Below, one piece after another: positions 23,789 to 34,670 of a DNA stretch of 64,000 bases (its first letter is position 1; each line of letters begins with the position of its first letter). This stretch comes from Cannabis sativa. Its lineage: Eukaryota > Streptophyta > Magnoliopsida > Rosales > Cannabaceae. The stretch is from the NCBI RefSeq assembly GCF_029168945.1, contig NC_083603.1, positions 930,001 through 994,000 of the forward strand. The letters are read 5' to 3'. The notes below the pieces were generated by a model. That model did not search any database. It had not been told where the DNA came from and saw only the letters and a program-made list of their open reading frames with translations. Both the position numbers and the translations under genes were made by a program.

Positions 23789-24385
23789 ACTTTTTTTTTC
23801 TTGAAAGGAAGTGTTTATTGAAATCAAAATTAGACCTCCTAACTATTACAGGTAATATTTGCAGGGATAGTTGGCACATCAACTATACCTGTAAGGTTTT
23901 TGGTAATAACCAACCTAGTAATATTGTGAGCAGTAAAATTACAAAATCTCAAAATAAACTTAACAGACAAAAATGGTGGATACTTCCACTAGTTGGGTAG
24001 AAGGTGACGCTCTTTGCGCGCTTCACTTTATCTAAAGGGAAAAAAACAAAATTACAACCCAAAAAACTACGGGAGAGTCTATTACAAATTAAAACATAGT
24101 TATCAATATGCCAGTTGAAGGTAGTTCTTATCAAAATTTTGATAACAATCTCTGAATTGCTCTCGATAATAGTAAAACAGTGTTTCCACGCTGTTGCCTT
24201 ATGAAGCCCTAACAGACAAGCTTCAACTTCTCCAATCAAGGGAACAAAATAGGCAAAACTCTTTGAAGCAACCCACAAAACAATTCTCGCATGGTCTTGA
24301 GCCAAAGCTACAACACTCATCCACCTATTCCCCACTTTAACATCGCAATTAATCCTGATTCAAGGTCCTTTTTGTTGAAAAGGTC
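23789..24385 (-). mobile_element. LINE 3' remnant with RNase H domain
   Basis: The minus strand encodes a degraded RNase H domain of a plant L1-type ORF2. It has INCDVKVGNRWMSVVALA at the start, GEVEACLLGLHKATAW (catalytic Glu region), TIIESNSEIVIKIL (Asp replaced by Asn in the usual ES/D motif) and an end before 23949. The plus-strand run of T at about 23789-23799 is the poly(A) tail. The upstream ORF2 domains are absent, so it is 5'-truncated and dead. Confidence 0.8.
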
Positions 24386-25166
24386 TACCATGTCTACAAT
24401 TTATCAAATAATATGTTGCTGAGAAGCAAATGTGTACAAGATCCTAAGGCTCCCAAGTTTTAAAAATGTCATTTCTTTTAAGTACAAGCTTTCAACTTTT
24501 GTTTTCAAGATTACCATATTACATATAAAATTTAAAATAATAGCAAATTTTATAGAAGAAATTATTTTTAAGGATTTTTATACTTTTTATATAAAATATA
24601 GTTTTTTTAAATAAGGTTACTTTATGAGACAATTAAATAAAAAGTTAAAAAATATAGAAAAACTAAATAAAAGTAACCATGTATCTTTATGGCAATTAAA
24701 AGGGTAACTAGTTACTATAATGTGATAATCACGTACCTTATATTATTTTTCTTATAAAATAATTTTTTTAAAAAAAAATTATATTTTAATCTGAGTGATT
24801 ATGCCAAAATATCAGTTCCAATTTTCAACGAACAACTAGAGTTAGCGTGTGTAGAGAGTAACCAAAGACAATCACTAATAATTTTGTCTAACAACAACAA
24901 AACTCAACTCAAACTTAATAATAACAAACAAACAAACAAAAACATTTTCAATATTTTCTCTCATTTTCCTTTCACATCTATAAAACGTGTTCAATTTAAC
25001 CATCTTAATTAAACACTCTACAACCTGCCACATGTTCAATTATTGTTGCAGCACGTGGGATAGGATAGAATTAATGCCTTCTTTGGATTCATACTCACCA
25101 ATCATTGCTCTACACCTGTACTTCTCAACAAGCTATTAACTTGAAAAATCTAACTTATTATAATGT
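24386..25166. other. Intergenic, AT-rich
   Basis: Very AT-rich with homopolymer runs. No supported gene; one 60-residue ORF near 24432 is low-complexity chance. Confidence 0.5.
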
Positions 25167-25780
25167 TTTTTGGTCCCAAAGTACAAGCTTTTAGAGCATA
25201 ATGTAGAAGTACTCAAAGTAAAAGAACTAGAAATCATAATTTTCTATTGCAATCTATAAATTAATCTTTAAGGTTTGAAATTACATACTTTAATATTTTT
25301 TTTTTCATAATAGTGTTTATAGTTATAGTTATTTAAGATAACCTACAAAATTTTGAAATATTCCGAATAATTTATAATATAGAAAACAATGTTCAAACAG
25401 TCTATTTTGCACGCATATAAAATAAAACAGTCACGCGTGTAATACACTGTTTGAACGTAGTTTTCGGCATGTTAAACTTTTCCAAATTTCTTAAAATTTT
25501 GCAGGATGTCTTAAATAACTAGAACGTACATGACCATGAGAAAAAATTTGACTAAAAAATTATTTCGGGTGCTAAAACAGATAAAGATGCATCAATGTAT
25601 CTATTTTAAGAGGATGCATTGTAGAATTTCCCTAATATTTTTTTGGCCCCAAAGTACAAGCTTTTAGAGGATAATGTACAAGTACTCAAAGCAAAAGAAC
25701 TAGAAATTATAATTTTCTATTACAATCTATGAATTAATCATTACATTTGAAATTAATTTCTTTTTTTTTTCATAACAGTT
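25167..25780. repeat. ~145-bp direct repeats flanking a fold-back element
   Basis: About 25167-25310 and 25640-25780 are near-identical; both have CCAAAGTACAAGCTTTTAGA, then AAAAGAACTAGAAAT and ATAATTTTCTATT. The space between (about 25300-25640) is an imperfect palindrome centred on GTTCAAACAGT ... ACTGTTTGAAC around CACGCGTG. It belongs to the fold-back family also seen near 40.8-41.2, 51.4 and 62.6-63.3 kb. The duplicated flank is much longer than a target-site duplication. Confidence 0.7.
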
Positions 25781-26431
25781 ACTTGATAAATTTAAGTGCC
25801 TTCAAAAAATTAAAAACTTATTCTTACTATTATAAATTATTTAATTGTTTTAAAAAAATTGTAAAACTCATTTGTGAGTATAACTAACACTACTATAAAA
25901 GAAATTAAAAAAAAATTGATATATATTTTTAAACACAAAAATTAATTAAAAAAATTATAATAAGAGATTTAAAATTACACTCTACTAATAAATATAATTA
26001 CATTAATAAAAACTTCAAAAAGAAAAAAAAAAACTTTATTTAATAAAAAATATAATGAAAATTCTTGGCTTTGGAAGGAAGACCAAACTTTGAAGCAACT
26101 GAAACTTCCTTTTTCTTTCACATTCTAGATTTCTTAAGAATCTTTCTCCTTAATACTCGGAGGAACTGGAATCTAATGACACTTCTCTCCCAAGATTAAA
26201 GGTAATAATATCTTTAAACAAATCTTCTATTTTTATAATCTTGTTCATAGTTTTGGATGTTCTCAAAATGATAACTTTTGATCTTTATTTGTTCTGAGTG
26301 TAAATTTTAAGATTGGGTTGGCTCAAAATTGTTAAAGACTAATTTTTGTTTCTGGGATTTAAGCTTTGTTTGGTTTCCCAGAAAATTGGAGCTTTAATTT
26401 TCTTTATTTTAACAGATTGAAGATTCTAGTG
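25781..26431. other. Upstream region and 5' leader of PPH gene
   Basis: AT-rich DNA followed from about 26060 by less AT-biased leader-like sequence. A possible 5'-UTR intron cannot be judged from sequence alone. I assign no promoter element. Confidence 0.4.
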
Positions 26432-28999
26432 ATGGAAATTCTCTCTTACAGTTCTTCACCATGTTGTCATGTTGTGAATTTGAACTGGAATTTAGTTATT
26501 AAAAGCTCAAGTTTTCAACCTAAGATTCCATCTTCAAAAAGACCCAGAATTTTTTGTTCCCAACTTGATTCTGAAAATGGATATTTGGGATTTTACAAGT
26601 TCTTGGGAAACCCTAATAGAAAAGAAAGTTTTGGGTCAGAAAACTCCCTATTGAACCCCAAAAAACATGTTGATACTAAGGTCTTGAGTGGTGGCTCTGA
26701 TGGTTATGTAATTGGTGATGAAGAAGAAGCAAGACAGCTTTCAGGAACTGGGAAATCAGTTACTAAGGTTTTGATCCCTGGATTACCAGATGAATCCAAT
26801 GCTGAAACCGCAGCCGAAATCACTAGCTGTTTTTGGGAATGGAAGCCTAAATTTAATGTCCATTATGATAAAGCAGGGAGTGAGAATGTGAGCTCACCAC
26901 CAGTGTTGTTTCTTCCTGGTTTTGGTGTTGGTTCTTTTCATTATGAGAAGCAGTTAAAGGATTTGGGACGCGATTATCGAGTTTGGGCAATCGATTTTCT
27001 TGGTCAAGGTATGTCCTTGCCATTTGAAGATCCTGCTCCTTTGTCTAAGGAAGGAGATGATTTTATTGGGACAGATTTTCCTTGGGGTTTTGGAGATGAA
27101 ACTGAGCCTTGGGCAAGTGAGCTTGTTTACTCTATTGATTTGTGGAGAGATCAAGTTCGTTGTTTCATTGAACAGGTTTGTATAAAAACATTCCTCAGTT
27201 TGACTAATTAGTGGCTTTTAATATCAAAATACTCTGTTATATTCCTTTCATGTTTTGATATAGTTGGAGAAAGAATAATTAGGATATTTTCGTGTTTTCT
27301 TAACTTTTCAAGCCGTTAAAAATTTCTTCCAAACTATTGAGCTTGTTGGATTTAAGGATTTTTGTTCAATTTTAGCAAGGGATACTTAATGTTGTAATTG
27401 TCCATGTTCGAAATTGTGTCTTTCGAATTTTCGTCCATGTTAGATGCTTGTTAGTAAAATTGAACAGAAATCCTTAAATCCAACAATCTCAATAGTTCGA
27501 TAGAATTTATAACAGCCTATAACCGGAGGGCACAATTCCGTTCTTGTCAAAATTTAAGTGGAAAAATCTTAGCTAGTCTTGAGAAAATATGTGTCGCAGA
27601 TTAATTGATTGAATTATTTGTTATAATCATTAGAGAATCAATTTTTTTGTAAAATCTGACCAATTAGTGGTTTTAAGGGGCAAAGAACTCTTTGTTATAA
27701 TTGAACAAAAATATGTAGCATTGTTTTTCTATAGAATATTTAGCTACATGAAGAAGGAATTTGATTGAATTATCTGCTGTTACAGGTCATTGGAGAACCG
27801 GTTTATCTTGTCGGGAACTCGTTAGGAGGATATGTCGCCTTGTATTTTGCAGCTACCTATCCTCACCTAGTTAAGGGTGTTACATTACTCAATGCTACCC
27901 CTTTTTGGGGCTTTTTACCAAACCCGATGAGGTCTCCTAGAGTAGCTAAGTTCTTCCCATGGGCCGGAACATTTCCTATCCCAGCACGCGTTAGAAAGCT
28001 CACAGAAATTCTGTAAGTTTCCTATTCGGTTAAACCATTCGTGAATTCTTTCCTCTTATTGTTTATGTTCGTCGAGTAAATTTTGTTCTCGAGTTTATGT
28101 TCTATTGATTTTCAGTTGGCAGAAAATAAGCGATCCAAATAGCATTGCAGAGATTCTCAAGCAAGTGTATGCAGATCATTCAACAAATGTAGACAAAGTG
28201 TTTTCGAGAATACTTGAAACGACAGAGCATCCGGCTGCAGCTGCATCATTGGCCTCGATTATGTTTGCTCCTCAGGGACAACTCTCGTTTCAAGACGCCT
28301 TATCTAAGTGAGTGTAGTACCATTGTTGTCTACGTCGAGATGTTGTATCTCTTTTTTATGTTGAAATTTAAGGAAACATTTTCATTTTTTATTTGCAGAT
28401 GTCAATTGAACAACATACCAATCTGTCTCATGTATGGGAAAGAAGATCCTTGGGTTAGGCCAGTTTGGGGCCTTGAGGTGAAACGCCAAGTACCCGAAGC
28501 TCCTTATTACGAGATTAGCCCAGCCGGTCACTGCCCTCACGATGAAGTTCCCGAGGTAAGCAACTTCTCACCGATTTTGTACTTGTCTTAGCCTGTTAGA
28601 GAGTCTTACATCGATAATATGTGGAAATTTAATACCATATTTAAGATGTATCGGCTACTCTTCTTGTTGCCAATTAATTTTAAATTTAATGCTTATTAGC
28701 TTTCGAAACCAGTCTTACTCTTATGTGGGTATACTTATTAGCTGCCATTGCCCGAACAGGTTGTAAATTTATTGTTACGCGGGTGGATCAAGAACGTAGA
28801 GTCACAAGGCTCGGTGACACTACCTTTGCTCGAAGAATTTGAAAGTACGGACTTTAACATTGCTCGGGAGTTGGAATTCCCGAGAGATGGATCGAAGAAG
28901 GAAGTAAACGTGCGGTTCTTCGGTTCCAATATCACACTTTGGAACTGGATAAGTTCTTATATCAGAGCACATTTGGGAGACTTGAAATTTAAATCTTAG
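26432..28999 (+). CDS. PPH: Pheophytinase, chloroplast alpha/beta hydrolase
   Basis: Five exons with GT-AG junctions and matching phases: 26432-27175, 27786-28012, 28116-28307, 28399-28555 and 28760-28999, giving 519 residues. Pheophytinase removes phytol from pheophytin during chlorophyll breakdown in senescing chloroplasts. The first ~100 residues are Ser- and basic-rich, like a plastid transit peptide. The hydrolase core starts around PPVLFLPGFGVGSFHYEKQL and has FLGQGMSLP, the nucleophile elbow GNSLGG (Ser260), YGKEDPWVRP (Asp404, a possible acid) and SPAGHCPHDEVPE (His432, catalytic His). ATG 26432 is the first Met that begins a transit-like peptide; an upstream in-frame extension lacks a clear ATG. 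The length is slightly above the ~480 residues I recall for Arabidopsis PPH. No broken exon seen; it should be functional. Confidence 0.95.
27331..27500. repeat. Long hairpin in PPH intron 1
   Basis: Inverted arms of about 50 bp. The left arm has AACTATTGAGCTTGTTGGAT and TTTAAGGATTTTTGTTCAAT; the right arm (about 27448-27500), in reverse complement, reads almost the same with only a few mismatches. The loop is about 70 bp. It is probably a small fold-back MITE; transcribed with the intron, it would form a strong RNA stem. Confidence 0.75.
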
Positions 29000-29404
29000 C
29001 AGTAGCCAAGTAGATGCTGTAAATTTTTAGATGTAACACTATTCACTAATTCATTATTATATTGGATAAATCATTTAGTTGTGTAATACATGTTTAGTTT
29101 TGAATTAACATGTCTAAATTTTCTCAAAGAATTTGCTCTAATTAGGATCATGCTTACATCTAAAATAGAGGAAGTTCATACTGAAAGACTAATGTATGTA
29201 TAATAATGTAAAGCAAATTCATTCAGAAGCAAAAAAAGTTAATTTTAATCCTTTGTTTGGAAAAAATGCTAAAATTTAATTGATTACTAAAAACGTTCTA
29301 TCAATATTTCAAAACTAGAAAGGGTCAATATTTCTAGATGTAGATTTTTATTATTATTTTATTTTGGATAAACCAAAACTAGAAGTAGTTGAACAGCTGA
29401 AAAA

Positions 29405-29439
<35 letters not shown>

Positions 29440-29816
29440 GGTAATCAACTTTATTAATTCTCAATTTTTGCTACCAAACAAAATAGCAAATGCATGAGTT
29501 ATTGAATTTGTTGAATGTTTGATAAAATGAACATAAATATATTTTAAATTATGATTTTTTGGAGTTTTGTTTGAATTTTTTCTGTTTTGAAAGTTCTTTT
29601 TAAAATATAAAAATTGCTGTAAATATTCATTTTTAGTTTGCTATTTTTTAAAAATAATTTATTAATATAACACTAATATAATATTAATCTAATATAGTGT
29701 AAGAGTAAACAAAAAAATAAATACATAAATAAAAGTTTAATAATGAATTGAATAACTTAAATTTGTACTTCAATTATATTTATGAACTATAAAAGTATTT
29801 GATTTTGAACTTATAG
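29000..29816. other. PPH 3' flank and spacer
   Basis: 3'-UTR-like AT-rich sequence, a (TTA)n-type microsatellite at about 29406-29437, and no further gene. Confidence 0.5.
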
Positions 29817-30376
29817 TAGGGCTGAGTATCGGTCGGTCTGGTCAATTTTTTCTATATAAAAATTCAAAATTCGATTTTCGGTTTGGATTTGTGCAATCCG
29901 AAAACCAACCGACCAATCCAAACCTATCTTAAAACCGACCGTTTTGAACCTCGGTTTGGTCGGTTTAAACCGCCCAAATCGAACTTTTTTTAAAAAAAAA
30001 AATATGATCCAATTTTTTTCTATAAATACATTATTTTACATTTTACAACTACAAACAAATAATTTAATTGTTCAAAAACTAATTATCTTATTTTTTTTAA
30101 CTTAAATATTAATAAAAAGTAATATATTATTTTTATATATTATTAGTAACTATAATACATGAAAAAAAAAACTTAATAAATTAATATATATATGTATAAC
30201 GGTCAGTTTCAGTTTTTTCGGTCGGTTTATTACTTAAAAAAAACCAACCGTTCAATGGCGGTTTTAACCGTTAGCTGTTTTTTTGGTTTTCGGGTTCGTC
30301 AATTTCGATTCCAACAGTGTTCAGTAGGTCGGTTTGAACGGTTTTTTCAATAATCTGGATTTTATGCTCACCCCTA
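29817..30376. mobile_element. hAT-like non-autonomous element
   Basis: A 560-bp element. The left end is TAGGGCTGAGTATCGG; the right end in reverse complement is TAGGGGTGAGCATAAA. The flanks show an 8-bp target duplication, ACTTATAG (29809-29816) versus CCTTATAG (30377-30384), 7 of 8 matching. The interior is rich in CGGTTTGGTCGG and its complement. No transposase ORF. 8-bp duplications and TAGGG-type ends are hAT features. Confidence 0.78.
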
Positions 30377-31190
30377 CCTTATAGAGAATTTCATGTGGAA
30401 AAATTATATATAATTTTTAGGAGTTTTTTTTAATTTTATACTTCAAAATATTTTTTTTTTATTTTCACATAATTTTACATAAAAATATTTATTGTAACTA
30501 ATAGAACAATCTAAATTGTAACTAAAATTTGTATAACAACCTACATAGAAACTACCAGAGCATTTCAAACAGTAATTTTTTTTTTGAAAAAAAATTAATT
30601 AAAAAATCGTATATAAGGTATTTCCCTTCATTTTTATTATTAGATAGTAGATACTGTAATTATAAGAAATATTTATTAATTTTATTATATTTTTAATAAT
30701 TTACTAAATTTAAAATAATTACTTTGAAAGTTAATTAGGATTTTTAACCTAATATTAACAAGTATTAAATTATGTGTTTTGAAATTTTTAGTTTTTCAAA
30801 AAAATTTTAAATTATTGAAATTATTGAATTGAAGTATTTTCGTTTAGTTTTATTAATGAAAGTCTAACTTAAATAAAAAATGAAGATGAGAGATTTTAAT
30901 AGATATTAAAGTTTTATTAAAAAAAAATAGATATTAAAGTTTAAGAAACACTATTTAGTACGTAAACAATTGTTTGTATTAGTAAAAATAAATAAAATTA
31001 GATAAAAAATTTTAAATGGAAGAATTTTCAAATTAGCTTTTTTTTCAAATGGTATTTACAAATTTCTTATGATAAATTATTTTTTGATAATTTATTTATA
31101 AGGTCATATATAAACCCAGAAATTCAAAACTATGAAGCTTTGTACTTTGATACCAAAAATGGATCTAAATCAATAATCCGATCTCCAATC
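30377..31190. other. Intergenic and 5' leader of GIY-YIG gene
   Basis: Extremely AT-rich, no gene seen. TATATAAACC near 31108 could be the TATA box of the next gene, about 80 bp before its start codon. Confidence 0.4.
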
Positions 31191-32978
31191 ATGACGACAA
31201 GGCTTTCAACCTTATTCCCTTCAATCAAGCCTTCTTCAAAACCCAAACCCATCTCCACAAACCCATCATCTTCATCATCGATCAAATCAGAACCAAAACC
31301 ATGGTCTGTCTATCTCATCATTTCCACAAATACCCCTATCAAGACCTACGTCGGCGTCACCACCTGCTTCTCTCGCCGGTAATTTCATTCAAATACTCAA
31401 TTGGGGTTCTTTTGATTTAGTTACTAAACCATTAATTGTTATCAATTTCTTCTTCTTTTTTGTGGGTTTGTTTAATTTGATGGGTTTGAGCTGAAAGTTC
31501 TTATCTTTGTTGATAAAGTTTCTATTTTTTTCTGAAAATTGTTAGTTTAATTGAAACTCTTTTTTGAAATAGATTGAAACAACATAATGGTGAGCTTAAA
31601 GGAGGAGCAAAAGCAACCAGATCTGGAAGGCCATGGATTTCTGCTTGCTTAATTGAAGGTTTCAAAGACCAAAGTGAAGGTGATTCATTGATTTAGACAA
31701 CCATAGCTTTTTCTTATGTTAAATTTCTAAAGGTAATTGAATTTAATTTTGTCTTATTATCTTCTTGGTCATAACCCATGATAATAGTTACATCAAGCTC
31801 AAATTTCTAGAAAAAAAAACATGTCTAATACTACATAGAGCATTCACGCACAACACCTTCTATAGGTATCATGTTATGATTAGTTAGCTATATTCTCTAA
31901 AAGTTATTTTATTAAGTTATATGAGACGTGCTACTTAATTACACTAATAGTGGTATGACATCAAGAAAGGTACTAAGCACCAATAGTACCTTTTATCAAT
32001 TCTCTAGTACATAGGGCTATTAATACAATGCGCAATTTATGGTTCAAAATCCTAACTTATGCGGACCGAATCATTTTAGACCAAACTAAATAAATCTGTT
32101 GTCAATAGTTAACAACGTTTATAATTTTTTGATTCGGTCACGGTTTTATAATTCTAGCCAACCATTCAAATTAAATCAAACACCTAAATCTTTTATATAC
32201 TTAATATGTTTTTTATTTTATTAAATATTTTGATATTTGAGAACAATCTTAGGCAAAATATTTATATTGATTTAATATTGTTCCGGAATTTCCTTATATT
32301 GTTATCTATGTATATAAACTTTGAAAAGTAAAAAAAAAACAATTACTTAAAAATAAAGATTAGAACAATTACGAAATACAAACCGTAGTTTCAAACTAAA
32401 CCAATTCGTTCTTAAGTGGATTGGTGAGGTTCAATTTGAGCATTTAATTAGTCTAGTTTGATTTTAAAATTTTTAAATACCGTAATAATGATTTGGTTTG
32501 AAAAAATTGAAAATCTGAACCAATCCAGTCCCATTATTTGGGGACATGAAAACTATGACAAATCACATTGATGATCATGTGAGCTAAAACCCACTTGGGT
32601 CAAGAACATGTCTGTGGAAATAGAGGTAAAAAAACCAGTCTTGATTAATAAGATAAGTTGTATAACATTCTAAGCAAGCAAACAAGTAATTTGATTCATC
32701 AGCAGTGTGAATAGTTGAGGTTCACAATGGATTGTAGTGTGTGATTTGATGATACTCATGTCTTTTATCGATTTGCAGCTTCGGAGTTCGAATCAAAATG
32801 GAAAATTTTCTCTCGAAAGTTGCCTCGCAAAAAGGAAAACAATGGAGGAGAGGAAAAGCAAACAATGGAAGATAGTTCACTTCGTTTGTTACAACACAGG
32901 CAAGCAGCTTTGAATAAAGTTGAAACTTTTTTCGATTGCAGTAACTTAGAAATTAACTGGCATTTGAACCTTGTCTGA
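31191..32978 (+). CDS. GIY-YIG nuclease-domain protein (SLX1-like)
   Basis: Three exons, 31191-31378, 31573-31679 and 32779-32978, with GT-AG borders and consistent phases, giving 164 residues. The N-terminal ~36 residues are Ser/Pro/Lys-rich and may be an organelle-targeting or disordered tail. The GIY-YIG fold follows: WSVYLIIS (VYL at 40-42 in place of GIY), TYVGVTTCFSRRLKQHN (YVG 53-55, with the conserved Arg after it), GGAKATRSGRPW and EFESKWK with the expected catalytic Glu near 101-103. A basic linker and LLQHRQAALNKV close the protein. The family nicks branched DNA. This short single-domain form resembles plant one-domain homologs and lacks the SLX1 zinc finger. ATG 31191 is the only in-frame Met before the domain. 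Intron 2 (1.1 kb) holds old repeat DNA. Confidence 0.88.
31780..32560. repeat. Degraded repeats within GIY-YIG intron 2
   Basis: The sequence around 31880-31990 (TCTAAAAGTTATTTTATTAA onward, ending in an AAGCACCAATAGTACC-type border) resembles 41812-41960 upstream of the kinase gene. The stretch 32030-32560 has the alternating AAACCAATTCG / GGATTGGT texture of the hAT-like elements elsewhere in the window. Boundaries could not be fixed. Confidence 0.45.
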
Positions 32979-33644
32979 TATGTTGTCATAAATTGTTGTA
33001 TGTTCAAGTGTCCACATTGTGTTATTAAGAGCAATGTCAATTTGATATGACAATACTCAAATCTAAAATGAATAAAGGCTATTTATTGTGCCATTATTTC
33101 TCCTCTGTTAGTGACCACAAGAATGGTTGTGTTCATTTAATATTGATTTTCATAATTGAATCTTTTCAGTTAATAATGTTTTCAAGGCATTATTTAGGCT
33201 TCAACATATAAATTAGCAATTATTTGGATTATCTTTATTATTTTATTTTGTCATTATGAATTTTTCTGCTTATCTTTCATGATAAATATAAATGAAGAAC
33301 TCAATAATCCTACTCACACTTTAAACACCAACCTTAGCAAGATCAAGATCGAACAATGTAGCTAAGATCCAAAACAGAAAGTAAAACACAAATGCTTGCA
33401 CGAAGAACACACAACGATTTATAACAGTTCGGTCAATGTGATCTACTATGAAGAAGATGATTATAGAGAACCTCTCAAACTCTCTTGTATTTCCATTATA
33501 GCACTGCTGATTGAACACCCTGGTGTTTATATTGATGGTGTGATATGTAACAATAATTTGTAGATACTGCAAATGAATTAGAAACTCTACGAAGAACCTC
33601 GATAAAATTAGGCCTCTATCATAAAAATTAGGACCAGAAACTGA

Positions 33645-33795
33645 TAACAGATTGAATGATTTTCCTCAAGAAGGTACTCACTGCTGCACACTCTGAAAAT
33701 TCTAACATCAGCACGAAACGGAAGGAGCTGAGGCAGAAAGAGCAAAAAACAGGTACTGAAAACAAATACAACTGTTAATGCTCACAGACCGAAAA
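33645..33795 (-). pseudogene. Acyltransferase 3'-end fragment
   Basis: The sequence ATTTTCCTCAAGAAGGTACT through ACAACTGTTAATGCTCAC matches the last ~45 codons of the intact gene at 34671-34815 (minus strand) with scattered changes and small indels. Homology stops at about 33800. It is a truncated duplicate with no coding capacity. Confidence 0.85.
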
Positions 33796-33799
33796 TGGG

Positions 33800-34156
33800 A
33801 AATATATAATATGAACTCGGAGCCAGCGGTAAATGTTAGGGGTAGCAAAAAAATTTATTTTTATAGGATAGAAAAATATAGAATTATTTGCACCACATAT
33901 TGAAATGTCTAATTTTTTTACCTTTTAACTGTGGGGTTGAATTTTTTTTCAAAAATACTGTGTAAGTTTTATACTATGTACTGTGTTAAGTTTTTACTGT
34001 TGTTCTATGGTTGTTTTTTAGTTGTTCCACTGTTGTTTTTAGTTGTTCTGCTTTGTGTTCCACTGGTGTTTTATAAAAACACAGTATTTTTAAAAAAAAA
34101 TCTGTATCAGTATTTTTGTAAAAGTTTTCCAAAATATAAATAGGATAGAAAGATTA
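33800..34156. other. Spacer between duplicated blocks
   Basis: AT-rich with a TGTTGTTTTTAGTTGTTC-like repeated texture. The ORF here is low-complexity and not supported. Confidence 0.5.
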
Positions 34157-34670
34157 TAATTTGTTGTATGTTCAAGTGTCCACAATGTTAGTTTGATATT
34201 TATTGTAGAATTATTTATACTCTGACAGTGACCACAAGAAAGATTGTGTTCATTTAATATTGATTTCTATAATTGAATGCTAATTTTATCTACTGATTGG
34301 ATTATATTTACTATTCCATTTTGTCATTTTATGAATTTTTCTAATGCAGTTCTGCTTATGTTGTTGTTAATTCTGGTCTCTTTTACTCTAATCCTATTTG
34401 CTTTAGCTAAATCAAGATCAAACAATGTAAGCTAAGATCCAAAACAGAAAGTAAAACACAAATGCTTGCACGAAGAACACGCAACGAGTTATAGTAGTTC
34501 GGTCAATGTGATCTACATTTAGTTAGAGCTTTCTCAAGAACATCTCCTTCCAATTATGAAAAAGATGATAACAGAAAAACAAACTCAGTAGTAGAGATAT
34601 AAATAACCTCTCAAACTCTCTTGTTTTTTGATTACTAATTTATTACCTGAAGACTAATGATTGGAAAGAT

